Positions 11,204-23,778 of a stretch of DNA of 64,000 bases are shown in pieces. Source of the DNA: Pontederia crassipes (Eukaryota > Streptophyta > Magnoliopsida > Commelinales > Pontederiaceae); the NCBI GenBank assembly GCA_030549335.1, contig CM060188.1:11842001-11906000 (forward strand), given 5' to 3'. The position numbers and the translations under genes are program-made. Below the pieces are notes generated by a model. That model had not been told where the DNA came from and made no database searches. It saw only the letters and a list, made by a program, of their open reading frames with translations. The stretch's first letter is position 1. Each line of letters begins with the position of its first letter.

Positions 11204-12800
11204 CAACATCACATTAGGTATATAAAGTCCGTCGTATAGAACAACTCAATAGGTCTCATGCATGCAACTACATGCAACTCTAAAATAGTAAAATAAGACT
11301 CTATATAGACCTTATGATAATCACGTGCACCTGAGTCAATTTGGCTCGTAAATATTTTAGGTACCTACGAGGATTACACAAGAGGGTAAGATTAACCATT
11401 AACATAAAACTAACTGTGAATTCATAATAGACCATAGAGATGATGCACGAGAAATAAGCATGAAGAATAACATAATGAAGAACTTATATTATACATGGGG
11501 ATCATCATAGTTCCATTCATTTTTTTTCTCAGTTCATTTCATATTCATATTCATAAGGGCATTGTCCTTCTATTCATCTTTAGTCATTCATTTAATTTTT
11601 TCATGAGTTGAAAGAACTCTCTACTTTTAGAAAGTACCATTGCAAATACATAAGTGTTGTGCCACGACATGTGCCCGTAAAGGGAGAGGACGGCCTCGCA
11701 CAAGGCTAATAACATCCTTAGATAAGGTGGAGTGCCTCACACAAGCCAATAACCTTCACGAGAAGCGCCTCACATAAGGTTGATAACCTTCCTTTTTATG
11801 TAGGCAGTGATAACCCTCATCTTTTATCTTTATTAACGATGAATTTATATTTTGATCACTTTGATCAATCAAAATTATATCCGATAGTTGCTATATTTTT
11901 TAGAGATGATTCGGATGCCCGATCGAGGATCAGTCACCTATTTTAGTAGTAAAAATCTTTAAATTTTCAATCAGCTCTTCATGCAAAACATAAATCTAAA
12001 CATGAGGAAGATGAACATAAATCTCTAATAATATCATAGCATAAATCTCATCCTATTCATATTCAAAATATCATATACAATCATAAGTAAAAACTATCTT
12101 GTTTCTATCAAATAAGGAAGATGAACATATCTCTAATAATATCATTCGAATCTAACCTTTTCAAAGACCACTAAATAATATTCTTTGTGACAATCATGCT
12201 TAAACTAAACTCAACATGTCATAAATTATAGATTCATGCTATCACAAGGCTATTGTATGCAAATCACATGAAAAGGCATCCGATAGTCATCATTTATTTT
12301 TAGGAATAAAATCTTAGATCTTCTAGTCCAAACATAAAGCATGAATTCTACCATGTATAATGTAAAATTTACTCTAAAACTAGTCCTTAAAATATGCAAA
12401 TCATTCTAAAAATTCCTATGACTCATATTCTGAATAACATGCCTTTTTGAATGAGCTTTGGTCGGACCCGGTACTAGCCGCATCCCCTTCTTCCTCCTTG
12501 CTTTCTTGCATCTCTAGCACCTGAAGGAACTGCTACTACATCATGTGGCCGAGACCAATAATGGAGCAAGAACAGAAAACCAAAGAATGGGGAAAGACAA
12601 TAAGAGAGATGAAGAAAAGAGATGAAAGGCATAAGTCAGTTTTTATGGCCATAAAACTATGAGGGTTTCATGATTCGATTGCAATAAATTAAAATGGAAT
12701 TTATAGCATAATATTTAAATTAAATTGAACAAAAATGTTAATAATAAAAAGCAAAAAAAATATAGAAAGAATGGTAGGATTAATTGATGGATAATCCATA
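11204..12800. other. AT-rich intergenic DNA, no gene
   Basis: No supported coding sequence. A short degenerate tandem repeat of roughly 40-45 bases (words like 'gcctcacacaagccaataacc') occurs at about 11685-11795. The rest is AT-rich with no recognised element. Confidence 0.6.
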
Positions 12801-12810
12801 AAACTAATTA

Positions 12811-13725
12811 GGGTAAATTATACTGAATGCTCTCCAACTTTGACATTTGCTCAGTGATGCCCTCCGATTTTACTTTGTAACACGAATGTCCTCCATCTTT
12901 TAACTCATTTTCACCCGATGCCCTGCTTACTTACAATCGACGATTACTCGGTCACGAAGCTGACGTGGCGCTGACTCTCTCCTCTTCTTAACATACAGTG
13001 ATGTAAAAATATTTTTAAAAAATAAAAAATAATTAAAAAAATAAAAAAGCCACATCAGGGCCTCACCCCCTGCATCCTCGGTGAGGTCGTAGAGGGGGGC
13101 GAGGCCCGCTCCTTTAATCGCACCGGCGAAGAGAAAAAGGGGGTGTGAGCCCCCCCCCCTTGCCCGTGGAACGGGGGGGGGGGGGGGGGGGGGGGGGGGT
13201 GGGGGGGCTCGCCCCCTCTGTGATCTCGTCGGAGGTCATAGAGGGGGGCGAGGCCCCCTCCTTTGATCGTGCTGGCGAAGAGCAGAAAGCCCCCCCCCCC
13301 CCCCCCCCCCCCCCCCCTTGCTCTTCGTCGGTGCGAGGGGGGGAGGCCTTTTGCTCTTCACCGGCTGCGACCTCCTTTGCTTGTGCCGGCGAAGAGCAAA
13401 AGGCCTCCCCCCTCACCGGCGAACAGCATGGGGGGGCGCCCCAGCTGTCACCGGCTTCCTCTTCTCCCTCCGGCGAGGACGCCGGAGAGAGAGGAAGTGG
13501 CTTTTTTTAATATATATTCTTTTAAATTTGCTGATGTGGCATATGCTCTCTTACGTGACGGAGAGAGTGCATCGCCATGTACCGATCGAAAAATCGGATA
13601 TTTCCGATCGGGAGGGCATTCCATGCAATAAGTTTGAAGATGGAGGGTATCGTTGTTACAAAGTGAAGTTGGATGACATCGCTGAGCAAACTTAAAAGTT
13701 GGAGGACATTTGGTGTAATTTATCC
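12811..13725. mobile_element. Fold-back (MULE-like) element with G/C homopolymer loop
   Basis: Ends GGGTAAATTA and TAATTTATCC are inverted partners, and similarity between the inverted arms continues for over 100 bases (TTTGCTCAGTGATG left, complement of CATCGCTGAGCAAA right). Exact 10-bp direct repeats AAACTAATTA flank it (12801-12810 and 13726-13735), fitting a MULE-type 9-10-bp target duplication. The interior is GC-rich with a G run at about 13170-13199 and a C run at about 13287-13317. Open frames inside are proline/glycine artefacts of these runs. No transposase is present, so it is non-autonomous. Confidence 0.85.
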
Positions 13726-13735
13726 AAACTAATTA

Positions 13736-15550
13736 TGAAAAGGAATTAATATATAGATATTTGTGAGTGATGCATGCATTTATTATATATATATATATAA
13801 GATGCATGCATTTATTATATATATATATATATACACATATATACATATTATTTTTTATGATTTCAAATTGAAACCAATTTATGTTATATATAAAATTTAA
13901 ATTGGTATTAAATAGATTTAAATTTATTAATATATTAATTGGTATTGTTTAAAAGGGAAATAACTTCAAATGAAAATATTAGATAATATAAAATGCCTTA
14001 ATAAATTTAAGTAGTACATTAAATTAAATTAAATAGAACATCATTAATTATGACATTGTGAAATTTAATGTATTCATGGTGCCATTAAAATAAATTAAAA
14101 TGGAAGTTACTTCGTAAAAATTGAATATAATTTTAATAATTAAAAAATCAGAAAAAGATATAAGACTAATTAAAAATGCATATATATATTGTTGAATAAT
14201 GCATGATTATATATATATATATATATATTGGTGTAGTTTATAAAAGAAATAACTTCAAATGAAAATATTAGATAATTTAAAATGACTTAATAAATTTAAC
14301 GGGTACCTTAAACTAAATTAAATAGAATCTCATTAATGATCGCAATATCAAATTTAATGTTTTCATGATGTCATTAAAATAAATTAAAATGAAAGTTACA
14401 CCACAAAAATTGAATTGACTTGTATAAAATAATAAAAGAGATAAAAAGAATGGTAGGATGAGAGCTAAAAATCAACTATACAACTGTATGCATGATTTTA
14501 TATTATATATATATATATGATTTTTATTAAATAAAATGTCTCTTTTGTAATATATAAAAATGTTATAAATATAAAAAGTCAAATGTTATGAAAAACATAT
14601 AATTTTAATGCACATTAATAAGTGTTTGCATTTATTATGATGACTAGTAATAATTTGTTATTGTAAAAAATCTACAAAAAATAATTAGAGATTTATTTTT
14701 ATTAAAGGAGTGCCTTTTGTAATATATATAAAAAAATTATTGAATATGAAAAGTCAAATGTTATGAATAACATATAACTTTAATGACATTAATAAGTGTT
14801 TGCATTTATTATGATCACTAATAATAAATTTTTATTATAAAAGATTCAAAAATTCTATAAAAAAATAATTAGAAATGTATTTTTATTAAATAAAATACCT
14901 TTTGTAATATATAAAAATATTATGAAATATGAAAAGTCAAATTTTATAAATAACATATAACTTTAATGTCCATTAGGAAGTGCTTGCATTTATTATGACC
15001 ACTAATAATAATGTATTATTATAAAAAATTAAAAATTTCACAAGAAAAATGAAGGAAGTGTGAAAGAGGAGAGCTCATCGTCATAATTACAAAATTATCA
15101 TGAGTATAAGTATGACTTTATATTATATACAGATAGATTTGTCAGAAAGTCGGATTAAAATATAATTTTAAATATTCAGTTTGTTGTATAAACGTCCCAT
15201 GATCAAAGCCTACTGTCCATCTCGTTAGAAAACAAGGCATCTCCACAATGTTAGAGAAATAAACTACTGTCCATCTCGTTTTCTAAATCGATATAACGTA
15301 CGGAACAATACCTTATTTTGGGACGCCCATTCATGATCAAACATATCTTTATTATGATTGCTAAGTAAATGAGTTTTTCTGAGGAGTGAGAACATATGAT
15401 TTGATAAGCAAATTTAGTTATGATATAATGAATCAGAATGAAATTATTCAGAAAGCTGGACAAGGAACAACACTGCAAATTTCAAATATCAGCTTGTTGT
15501 AGTTGAGTCATTACGTGGATACTGTACAGTATCACTAAGGCAGAAACTTT
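13736..15550. other. AT-rich DNA with tandem and direct repeats
   Basis: Contains a 33-bp duplication with (TA)n at about 13768-13832, an imperfect direct repeat of about 180 bp (about 13950-14135 and 14239-14420), and a three-copy tandem repeat described separately. No gene seen. Confidence 0.7.
14519..15045. repeat. Three-copy tandem repeat, ~171-187-bp period
   Basis: The words TTTTGTAATATATA and AAAGTCAAAT recur in order with TGCATTTATTATGA in three units whose TTTGTAA anchors fall at about 14543, 14714 and 14901. Very AT-rich. Satellite-like in unit size but with only three diverged copies. Confidence 0.75.
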
Positions 15551-16246
15551 TGTAAGAAATCAAATTTTTTATAAAATTTAAAACTTTAATATATTGTTGA
15601 GGTCGAATTTTCGAACGCCTGAATCATAGAACGGGTGCTTGATATCATGATGACGAAACAATTTAGACATCAGACGATCAAAACACTTTCGGACATCTAT
15701 ATAAGTAACTGTGTCGGTTGCTGCTCACCTCGAAGCAGCCTCAGTGCCGCCCATGCTGCCCCTCTCCAATGCCGCGTGCTTCAAGGCTGACCTCGGCTTC
15801 ACCTTTCCTCCAGATCCTGTGCGCTCCTCATCGTCGCCTTGCCCTCCCCCCTAGCTTTTCGGACTATAGGAGTCACCTGAATGGACGGAGCTCCTCCGGT
15901 GACTTGGGCGGCAGCCCGAAGCTCCTCCGTCTCGCGTTCGACTTGCATCTGGCCTCGCTCCTGGGGCCCTCGACCCGCCGACCCCGACCGCACACTCCGC
16001 CTCGCACGCTCCGCTCTCCGCCGCGCACTCCGCCTCGTGCGCTCCGCTCTCCACTTCTTCCTCCGCTCCTGCGGCATCGACCTTGCTGACTTCTTCCTAC
16101 GACACTTCGCCTTCCAGCCACCCTGTCCGCCTCCGCCGCCTCCACTTCGTCGCCATCAGCATCAGAAGTCGTCGCCGCTGCCTTCGTCGACATCATCCAC
16201 CCACTGAAGCATTGCGACTGTCGTCGCCACACCCACGCCCCGCTAG

Positions 16247-16639
16247 ATTGAGTTTTGGAGCGACGCGGCCTTCGATCGCTGCCGTTGGATCTCTTCATCC
16301 TCCTCGTCATCGTCGTCCTCCTTTTCTGAGACCACGTCATCGCCTTCTTCCCCCGATGCCGAATCCGGCACGATTCGTGAGATCCGGTCTACGTCCAAGA
16401 CGCCAGATTGGGTTGATGGCTTCCTCGACCAGATCAATTCAGTTCTAAGGGATGGAGGGTGGGGTGAAATGGATGTCAACGAGATGGTCGACGTGTCCGC
16501 CTCCGACATCTTCGACAGTGGTGATGATGACTCAAGTTCAAAACACTCGTCGATGCGGTGGCCAAATGTTGAGCAGTGGAAACCATATCCAAAGATTAAC
16601 ACTTGTAACAAGGGTATAATGGACTTTTCACAAATGTGA
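16247..16639 (+). pseudogene. Gene fragment of unknown function, protein-like frame
   Basis: An open frame of 130 codons without an obvious ATG. It reads WSDAAFDRCRWIS, a long serine run, an acidic stretch, then TPDWVDGFLDQINSVLRDGG and GWGEMDVNEMVDVSASDIF before the stop at 16637. The mix of aromatic, acidic and glycine residues looks like a real conserved host protein rather than compositional noise, but the family is not recognised. No splice structure is evident. It is probably a truncated copy or captured exon. The GC-rich DNA upstream (15718-16240) gives proline/arginine-rich frames that are not believed. Confidence 0.4.
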
Positions 16640-18229
16640 AAAATCGAAGATAATCGAGAAATTGACGGAATTGAACGGAAGAATCAAATTGAAAAAATCG
16701 TGATAGTTTAAGAACCCAAAAAATGAAGTTCGTATTTGAGGTTAGTTCTGAAAAAACGTGATAGTTTAGAGGTGGTTAGAAAAAATAACCCTTCTGTCAC
16801 GGACGTGCTCTACAAACGTCAATTCTGTATAATCATGCATTTGATTAACATATTAAGTTAGTTTGGATGTTTGATATTTGTATATAATAATTAATATTTC
16901 GATTAGAGCATAATGACTACTTAACCCTCGATAAATTTTACAAAAGTTATTACATAAGTTTCTTAGGAATAAATTGTAAAATTTCTAAATATTATAATAT
17001 ATATATATATATGTTTAAATAGGATTAAGTAAGTTTAATTAGGGTAAAAACACTTATGACAAAAAATGTGATTGGCCATCACTTAAGTTCCAAGCAGCTG
17101 AAGCAGACAAGTGAACAGTTGCTTAAAGAGATATTTTTTCAAACCGCCTTATGTCGTGAGAAAATTTCTCTCACCGTAGAAAAATTACCAGAGGCGGAAG
17201 TCAAGCGAAACGACATAGAAAAAATCGAGAACATCGGCTGTTCAAGGTGAGTTTTGATCAGAAAATTATTCTTCTGATTGCGAGGATCATTCCTTCGTGA
17301 TTACCAAACCATAAATCATGAAAATTTGTATGTTTAATCCATTGAAGTTAGCTTTCCATGGCCCTTAGAATCATCTAAAAAGGAGTTTTATAGAGGAAGT
17401 TATGTACTTAATTTCGTTGATCACTCATCCTGTCGCGACTCTGATAGAAGTTCAACTTGTAAATCGGGGCACGGTTAGAATATATAATGAATTAGGATTT
17501 GAAATTTCGATATGATTAATTAGACATTCTAAAAGTTTGGTGATAAGTGGAATCATCCTATTTGGATTTGTATTTTGGGAGAAATGAATTTTTCATTTCA
17601 TAGTGATTCTTTTGTCAAATTTGAGGACATGGACATATCACGACCCTAATTAACTGTTTTTGTTATAAGGGCATACAAGGAGTTAAATTCTACAAATTGT
17701 ATGCCTAAACATTAGTGAAGTATAGATTCTAGAAAAATTAGGATCTCATCAAATGGATACGTATTGTTAAAGATATAAATTAATCATTGACACACAGTAT
17801 GCCAGGACACAAATCCTAGGTCAGATTTTCTAGGATGTTTTGAATTACTTACTTGGACTTAGTTAATGATATTTGAGGGTTGAAAATCTTAGTAAGTCTA
17901 GTTTCTAATTTATTCAGAATCATAAGATTTGCCTTTGTGATTAAGAAGTTATAAATTATTCATTAAAAAATACTCCTGAGACAACACCTAGTTAAACTAT
18001 GGAGGATTGAGAAGTTCCAATTGTGAAATAACCTATGAACAAAAATATCTGAAGTTAGAAATTGGTATTAGAGGAGATCAAATTGTAGGAAAACATCAAA
18101 TTGCATGTGAAAGGGAGAAAATCTAATAAACTTTCTTGAAGGGATAAAGTACAATGTGAGTGGATAAATTTATAACATAGTAAAATGTTGTATGTTAGTT
18201 CTTTAATTTATGATATTATCTCAAGCAAA

Positions 18230-18293
<64 letters not shown>

Positions 18294-18904
18294 GAAATAT
18301 ATATTGAGTTATGAAATATAGTTATGATATGTTTCAATAATATCACATGAGATGGAGTAACTTTTTACACAAAAATATTTTCAGAAAATAATGCTTGTGA
18401 AGTTAAAATATGTTTTACTTGATAATGATATGTAAATTATGACATGAGTATTTTGATATTATTAAACTCCATGTGTTCATTAGTCATGTTATTTGAAAAA
18501 AGTTTTTGGGGCCGCATTCAATATACATGAAGTCTTTGGGCGTATATTCGATATACATAAAGCCTTTGGGGCGTATATCGGGTGTCTTTGCCCTTTGGGG
18601 ACTGTTCTGTGTGCACGTATTGATCCATGATACATTATGCATATTTGAGAATTATAATTATGTGACACACAATCATGATTGGAATACGTATTGACCCATG
18701 ATTTGCTTTGTGTATTTGAGACTCTTTGATTATGAAGCTTTGTTTAAATGTATGACACATAATTATAAAGAAATATATATTGACCTATGAATATATATAT
18801 ATATATATATATGCATCATTTGTATGTATTGATAAATAACACAAAAATAAGTAAGGAAGGAATAACCTTTCAATTTAAGGTACACTTTAAATTTATTAAG
18901 GCAT
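16640..18904. other. AT-rich intergenic DNA with short tandem repeats
   Basis: No supported gene. It holds an (ATT)n microsatellite, about three 30-base units sharing 'tttgggg' and 'atatacat' at 18503-18597, and about three 70-90-base units starting near 18616, 18687 and 18776 ('cgtattgaccatga'-like). Such arrays are common in LTR or spacer remnants, but no element ends could be fixed. Confidence 0.55.
18229..18294. repeat. (ATT)n microsatellite
   Basis: An uninterrupted run of about 22 ATT units. A likely length-polymorphic marker. Confidence 0.95.
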
Positions 18905-19110
18905 TTTAAATTACTAGGAACCAAACCAAGGGCCACTGGTGGGCCGGGCTTGGACGATTATTTGCATCACTAGGAACCAAACCATCCATGAAGATTAGGG
19001 GAGGGCAAATTATAAACAGTGAAAAAAGATTTTGATCTGAATCGAACACGCGACTATTGAATTGGTGGGAGCACACCAACCCAATGAGACAACACTTAAT
19101 ACTTATAGTA
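18905..19110 (-). mobile_element. Candidate tRNA-derived SINE or SINE-like repeat
   Basis: On the minus strand a head with a B-box-like GTTCGATTC (about 19035-19050) and an A-box-like TGTCTCATTGGGTTGG (about 19076-19092) is followed by a tail ('cctcccctaatcttcatgg' and 'ggtttggttcctag'). The tail also occurs at about 31020-31130 and 35680-35770 without the tRNA-like head. The order fits a Pol III SINE, but the box matches are imperfect and no target duplication was found. Confidence 0.4.
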
Positions 19111-22100
19111 ATTTTCGGTGAGTGCACAACTCTATTCGTTTGTCATCTGGAGGTGTTCAGATTCGGCGTGAGAGTGTGTAGGATGTCGACGAACTGAGAA
19201 GGGACAAATAAAAGAAGATGAAGCAAGTTTAGAAAAAATAGATCGTCGAAATTTGTCTTAGCTCTGATGCTAATGAAATAATAGTTCAATGTTCTTGCAT
19301 ATGGAAGATCCCAAATTTTCATCTCCCGACTGAGATTATATAGGCGCTTTAACATCATCTTCGTTTGCCCTTCCGCCTGCGCCGAAAACATCATTTCATC
19401 CGCATCCTTCCACCGTCACACGTCACTGCCCTTAGGAAGCGGCCGCTCCTTGGACCGGAGGAACGCATCATCCGGCTTATTATAAAGGATGCTCATGATC
19501 TTATTATAAAGTTGTAAGTAAAACTATTTTTTGACTCCGCACTTCTTTAATATTCCTACTTAATTTATTTTCTTGTTTACTAAATTCACTGATTTTCCTT
19601 AAAAAATTCACTTACATCGTGCCTAATTTTTGAATTAATGTTTGGAGCACATTTTTTGTGATATCTTGGAGGTTTACTAGTGATGGGGATGGCCACCAAT
19701 TTTTATTTCTATTGAACGCGTGAAACACGTTGAGATCAAGTGTTCCTTTTTTATAATGCACGAAGGCATCATTTGTCACATTTATAAAAACAAACTGACG
19801 CTATAATCGTTGAAACTTCTTCCAACCAAAACTTGCTAATGGAAAAGAGTTTCCGTTGACCAGGGAAAAAAAAAAGATTCCTTCCCTTTTCACTCAAAGA
19901 AGGCAATGAATCTGTTCTCGTGAAGTATATATGTAAACATAGTAAGTCTCATTCTTTCCTCATGTACAAGGGATCCTAAAAATTTCTTGAGGTGTATTAG
20001 TCAATAATGCTGGTGGGTCTGATTAAAAAACATTTAACTTGTGTCACATTGATAAAATGTCTGAACGAAGTTTTAATTTTCTTCTGATAACAATCCATCG
20101 TCAAGACTAATTTGGTATTCGAATGTGAAATGAAAAAAGATAAACTTTATTCAAATTGGAGGTTCTAAAAGTTAAATCGAAACTACTAACTCTTATACGG
20201 TTGATTATGAGATACAATACACTTAACCAGCTTCCATAATCAAACTTGGTTGAAGCCTTAATTATAGCATCGCGATTCATATGTCGAGCTGCTTAATTCT
20301 ATTACTTAATTTTTTTTCCTTAATTTTGACCAATCAACATATTGACTTAGGTCAACAAAAAATTTGAATATAATAAACTTTATAATATACAAAAACTATC
20401 TATACAATATTCAATGAAATGTGAGTTATACACTTACAAATATACAAGTCGGAATCCAATTCAGATTCTTCGCAATTCTACTAGTCATGTTCGGGTTACA
20501 AAACTTGGGTCCCACGTCTTCAAACTCGTGTCGGGTTTTACGAACTCGAACAAGATTATTTCGAGCCCTACCCAAAGTTCAGTGAACCTGAGCTGAGGTC
20601 GGGTTTTGTAGGTCTTCATGATGTCACATTTTTGGCACAACTTTTCGACTCTATTTCAATATGATTAACTATCCAATTCTATTAGTGATTCATCCATTTT
20701 ATACTTCAAATGTAGGGCAAGAGCTTTGAGGGACTATATTGATAAAAATCATCAATATAAGGATCTCCTGTGTATCTCAAGTTGACTGAGATCCATATAT
20801 CAACTTTTTGCATGATCATTAAACTTTGATGGGTGATTCCTCTATGATGTCCTCTCGAAACCCGCACAAATCACCTCTAAGACGATATTGATGTTGGGGC
20901 TTTGAAACAATGTATCGATTGTTCATAGATGTGCCTCACTTCATGTGAACATAAGAGGAAAAATAGTGCTTGTGGTTTAGAAATTAAACTATTCCGGTGG
21001 GGGAGAATTCAATACATTTAGGATCCTATTTATAACTTTTTCGGCGGAGTTTCTCCCTCAAATTATGATTTAATTTTTATTTGTTGACTTAATTAGTCTC
21101 TCATAACAATTTTCTACAAATTAATTTTAAATTATCTTTAATCCTTCTCTTGGATTGAGGGTTATGGAGGGGTGGGGTGGAATATGGGGGAATGAAATTA
21201 GTTATATCATGTTTGGTTATATTTTTTATTTAAGTTAAGAGGGGTGGGGTGGAATAGCTAAGCCCTTTAAACATTACATTTTTCATTCTACCAAATTGGT
21301 GAAATGAGGAGGGATAGATTATTTTAGATCAAATTAACCTCTTTCCTTTTTTTTATTACCAAATTAAATTATTTTTCTTCTTACCAAATTAAACCACCTC
21401 TTTCAATCTCCTTTTCTCTCTCTCATTCGTTGATATATTATCTTTTTTCTAATATGAATACATATTTATCTATAATTTATTATTAAATAAAGCTTTTTAG
21501 TAAATATAAAATTTTATTCAAAATAAACATAAATATACTATTTAAAAATAATTTAATATTAATATAATATATTCAATCAGGTCGAGATATAAAATTCGGA
21601 TTCGGTCCCAACCCGGCCGGATTTCAAAGGAATAAGATCCGGTCCTGACCCAATTATCCATCGGGTCGAAAAAAATTTAAAAAATCTGAGCGGTGCGGAC
21701 GAGGGCGATCAGGTCGTCCCGATTCATGTTCACCCCTAATTAACGATTATAAATACTTTAAATATATAATGAAGGATAAAAATAACTTTTATACAAATAA
21801 AATATTCGTTACCCCACCCCACATTTTATATTATTTATTATCCAAACATGGACTTTCTAATGATACACCAAGCCATTCCATCCCATCACTCACCACACCA
21901 CACCACCTCACCACATTCCTCCATTAGTTATTTGCCAAAGAGACCCTTAACCTCAATCTCAATTAAATTTCATTTTTTTATCTCTTATCTCTAATTTATA
22001 ATTTCTCTCAATCAAACTTTACTCCTATTTTATCATTTTATTTCTTTTTTTCTCTAATTTTTATTATTTTTTTAAAAATTATAATAATTAATGGTTGAAA

Positions 22101-22317
22101 TATTCTAAGACATAAGACCCCCAAATCTTATCATAATTGCGAGCCTTATGTACATTAAACGTTTTTTCCATATTATAAGAAATAATTGGCTGCAGAGATC
22201 TGTACATATTATTAGAAATAGGTGGAATAAATTCCTCTGCTCCTTCCCCCAATCTCTTGCGATTCCTCAGAGTTGTTTGACAGTGCAACAAGTTTCTTTC
22301 CAGCAAAACATAGCAGC
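19111..22317. other. Intergenic DNA upstream of RLK2
   Basis: AT-rich with no supported gene. A minus-strand stretch near 19240-19350 has a CTATATAA motif followed by TAGCATCAGAGC, one base-pair class away from a copia primer site, so an LTR remnant is possible. Around 20440-20610 and 21580-21745 are GGGTT/CGGGTCC-rich words ending 'gttcacccct', resembling short DNA-transposon ends. Nothing else is recognised. Confidence 0.5.
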
Positions 22318-23778
22318 ATGAACAGCACTTCTCTTGCCATGCTCTGTCTTATTAATTTCCTACCTCTTCTCTTTTCTGCGTCAGTGAAATCTGAGAGTTT
22401 TCTCTCTACGGGATATTCACTATTTGCAGAGAGTAAATCGCAGGTTGTGGTATTATCAAATGGTTCTTATGCCTGTGGATTCTACATAGTGGGCACAAAT
22501 GCATATATATTCTCCATCTGGGTCTCAAACTCCATTGGAAAAACAATTGTGTGGAGCGCAAATCGAGACCAGCCCGTCAATGGTCATGGTTCAAGAATTG
22601 CCATGCTAGAGAATGGAGGCTTGGTGCTGACAGATGCCAACGGCATGGTGGTCTGGAGCACCAACACGAAGAATGCACAGGCGGACCAGGTGGGACTTCT
22701 TGACACAGGAAACCTGGTGGTGAAGGATACCAGAGGTAATATCATTTGGCAAAGCTTCGATTATCCTACTGATACCCTTCTTGCATCACAACCGATGACA
22801 AAAACAACTAAGTTGGTATCTGCGGTTGCTAATGGATCGCCAGCTTCAGGGTTCTTCATGTTTTATTTCTCTGATGATAATGCATTGAAGCTCATTTATA
22901 ATGAGACCTCAAGTATCTACTGGCCTAATAACTATTATTCCTTGTGGCAAAATCGTAGGAACAGCTATAACAGTTCAAGGTTTGCGATCTTAAATCCTAT
23001 GGGACAATTCACGTCAAGCGATAATTTGAAATTTGATGCTTGTGACATGGGTCATGGTATCCTGAGGAGAATAACCTTGGACCGCGATGGTAACCTTCGC
23101 TTGTATAGTTTAAATGACACCTCAGGAATGTGGTCAGTTACATGGGAAGCGATTCCGCAGCTCTGCGGTGTTCATGGACTGTGTGGCGAGAATGGAATTT
23201 GTTCATATTCTCCACAGTCGAAACCCTTCTGTTCATGTCCTCCTTACTATGATATGCGAAAGCTAGGTGACTGGAGCAAGGGATGCGAGCCCAAATTTAA
23301 CTTCTCAGGTGATAAAGATGATTTCGACTTCTATGAACTGCGGCACACTTTGTATTGGAGCAACGGTCGTTCTTCCCCTGCCCCGGTATCAGTGGAGACA
23401 TGTAAACAGATATGCCTAGATGACGCCTTGTGCGTGGGTTTAGTGTACAGGCCTGGCGTAGGAGAGTGCTATACTAGAAGTGACCTCTATAGTGGGGCGT
23501 CATCTCCATGGTACACAGCAAGGACATATTTAAAAGTTCCTAAGAATGCAGCCACTGAGGTGGCTCTCTCCGCGTCACGCAATAATACATGTAACATTAG
23601 CGAGGAAACAGCCGTGTCTTCTGATGTGTACAAGAGAAGTAGAGGAAATAGATTTAAATGGAGCTACTTCTATTCGTTCGCGTTAATGATGGGAAAATCC
23701 GAGAACAAGGAGAGAAGATCGCAGAGAGATTGCAGAAAAATAAAGGGGACACACGAAATTACTCAGGTTCACCCTTGA
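22318..23778 (+). CDS. Truncated RLK2 ectodomain ORF reading into the LTR
   Basis: From the native ATG the frame runs through the extracellular part and stops 92 bases inside the LTR at 23776-23778. The predicted product is 486 residues: signal peptide (about 1-26), B-lectin (about 27-157), SLG/EGF-like and PAN regions, the first eight or so residues of the helix, then about 30 polar residues from the LTR ending ITQVHP. Without a full membrane helix or kinase it would be secreted if stable. Whether a transcript ends here is unknown. The ordinary alternative is a dead pseudogene half. Confidence 0.6.
   Translation: MNSTSLAMLCLINFLPLLFSASVKSESFLSTGYSLFAESKSQVVVLSNGSYACGFYIVGTNAYIFSIWVSNSIGKTIVWSANRDQPVNGHGSRIAMLENGGLVLTDANGMVVWSTNTKNAQADQVGLLDTGNLVVKDTRGNIIWQSFDYPTDTLLASQPMTKTTKLVSAVANGSPASGFFMFYFSDDNALKLIYNETSSIYWPNNYYSLWQNRRNSYNSSRFAILNPMGQFTSSDNLKFDACDMGHGILRRITLDRDGNLRLYSLNDTSGMWSVTWEAIPQLCGVHGLCGENGICSYSPQSKPFCSCPPYYDMRKLGDWSKGCEPKFNFSGDKDDFDFYELRHTLYWSNGRSSPAPVSVETCKQICLDDALCVGLVYRPGVGECYTRSDLYSGASSPWYTARTYLKVPKNAATEVALSASRNNTCNISEETAVSSDVYKRSRGNRFKWSYFYSFALMMGKSENKERRSQRDCRKIKGTHEITQVHP
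23682..23686. other. Left target-site duplication of young copia
   Basis: GTTAA, repeated exactly at 28749-28753 on the other side of the element. Confidence 0.95.

Noticed and set aside
13114..13695. Long proline/glycine-rich open frames on both strands
   Set aside because: They are translations of G and C homopolymer runs inside the fold-back element, present in all frames and lacking any motif.
15718..16240. Overlapping Pro/Arg/Ser-rich frames on both strands
   Set aside because: GC-rich composition keeps several frames open at once; no domain or codon signal favours one.
18905..19110. A functional tRNA gene
   Set aside because: Box-like motifs are present, but no full cloverleaf or acceptor stem could be paired.
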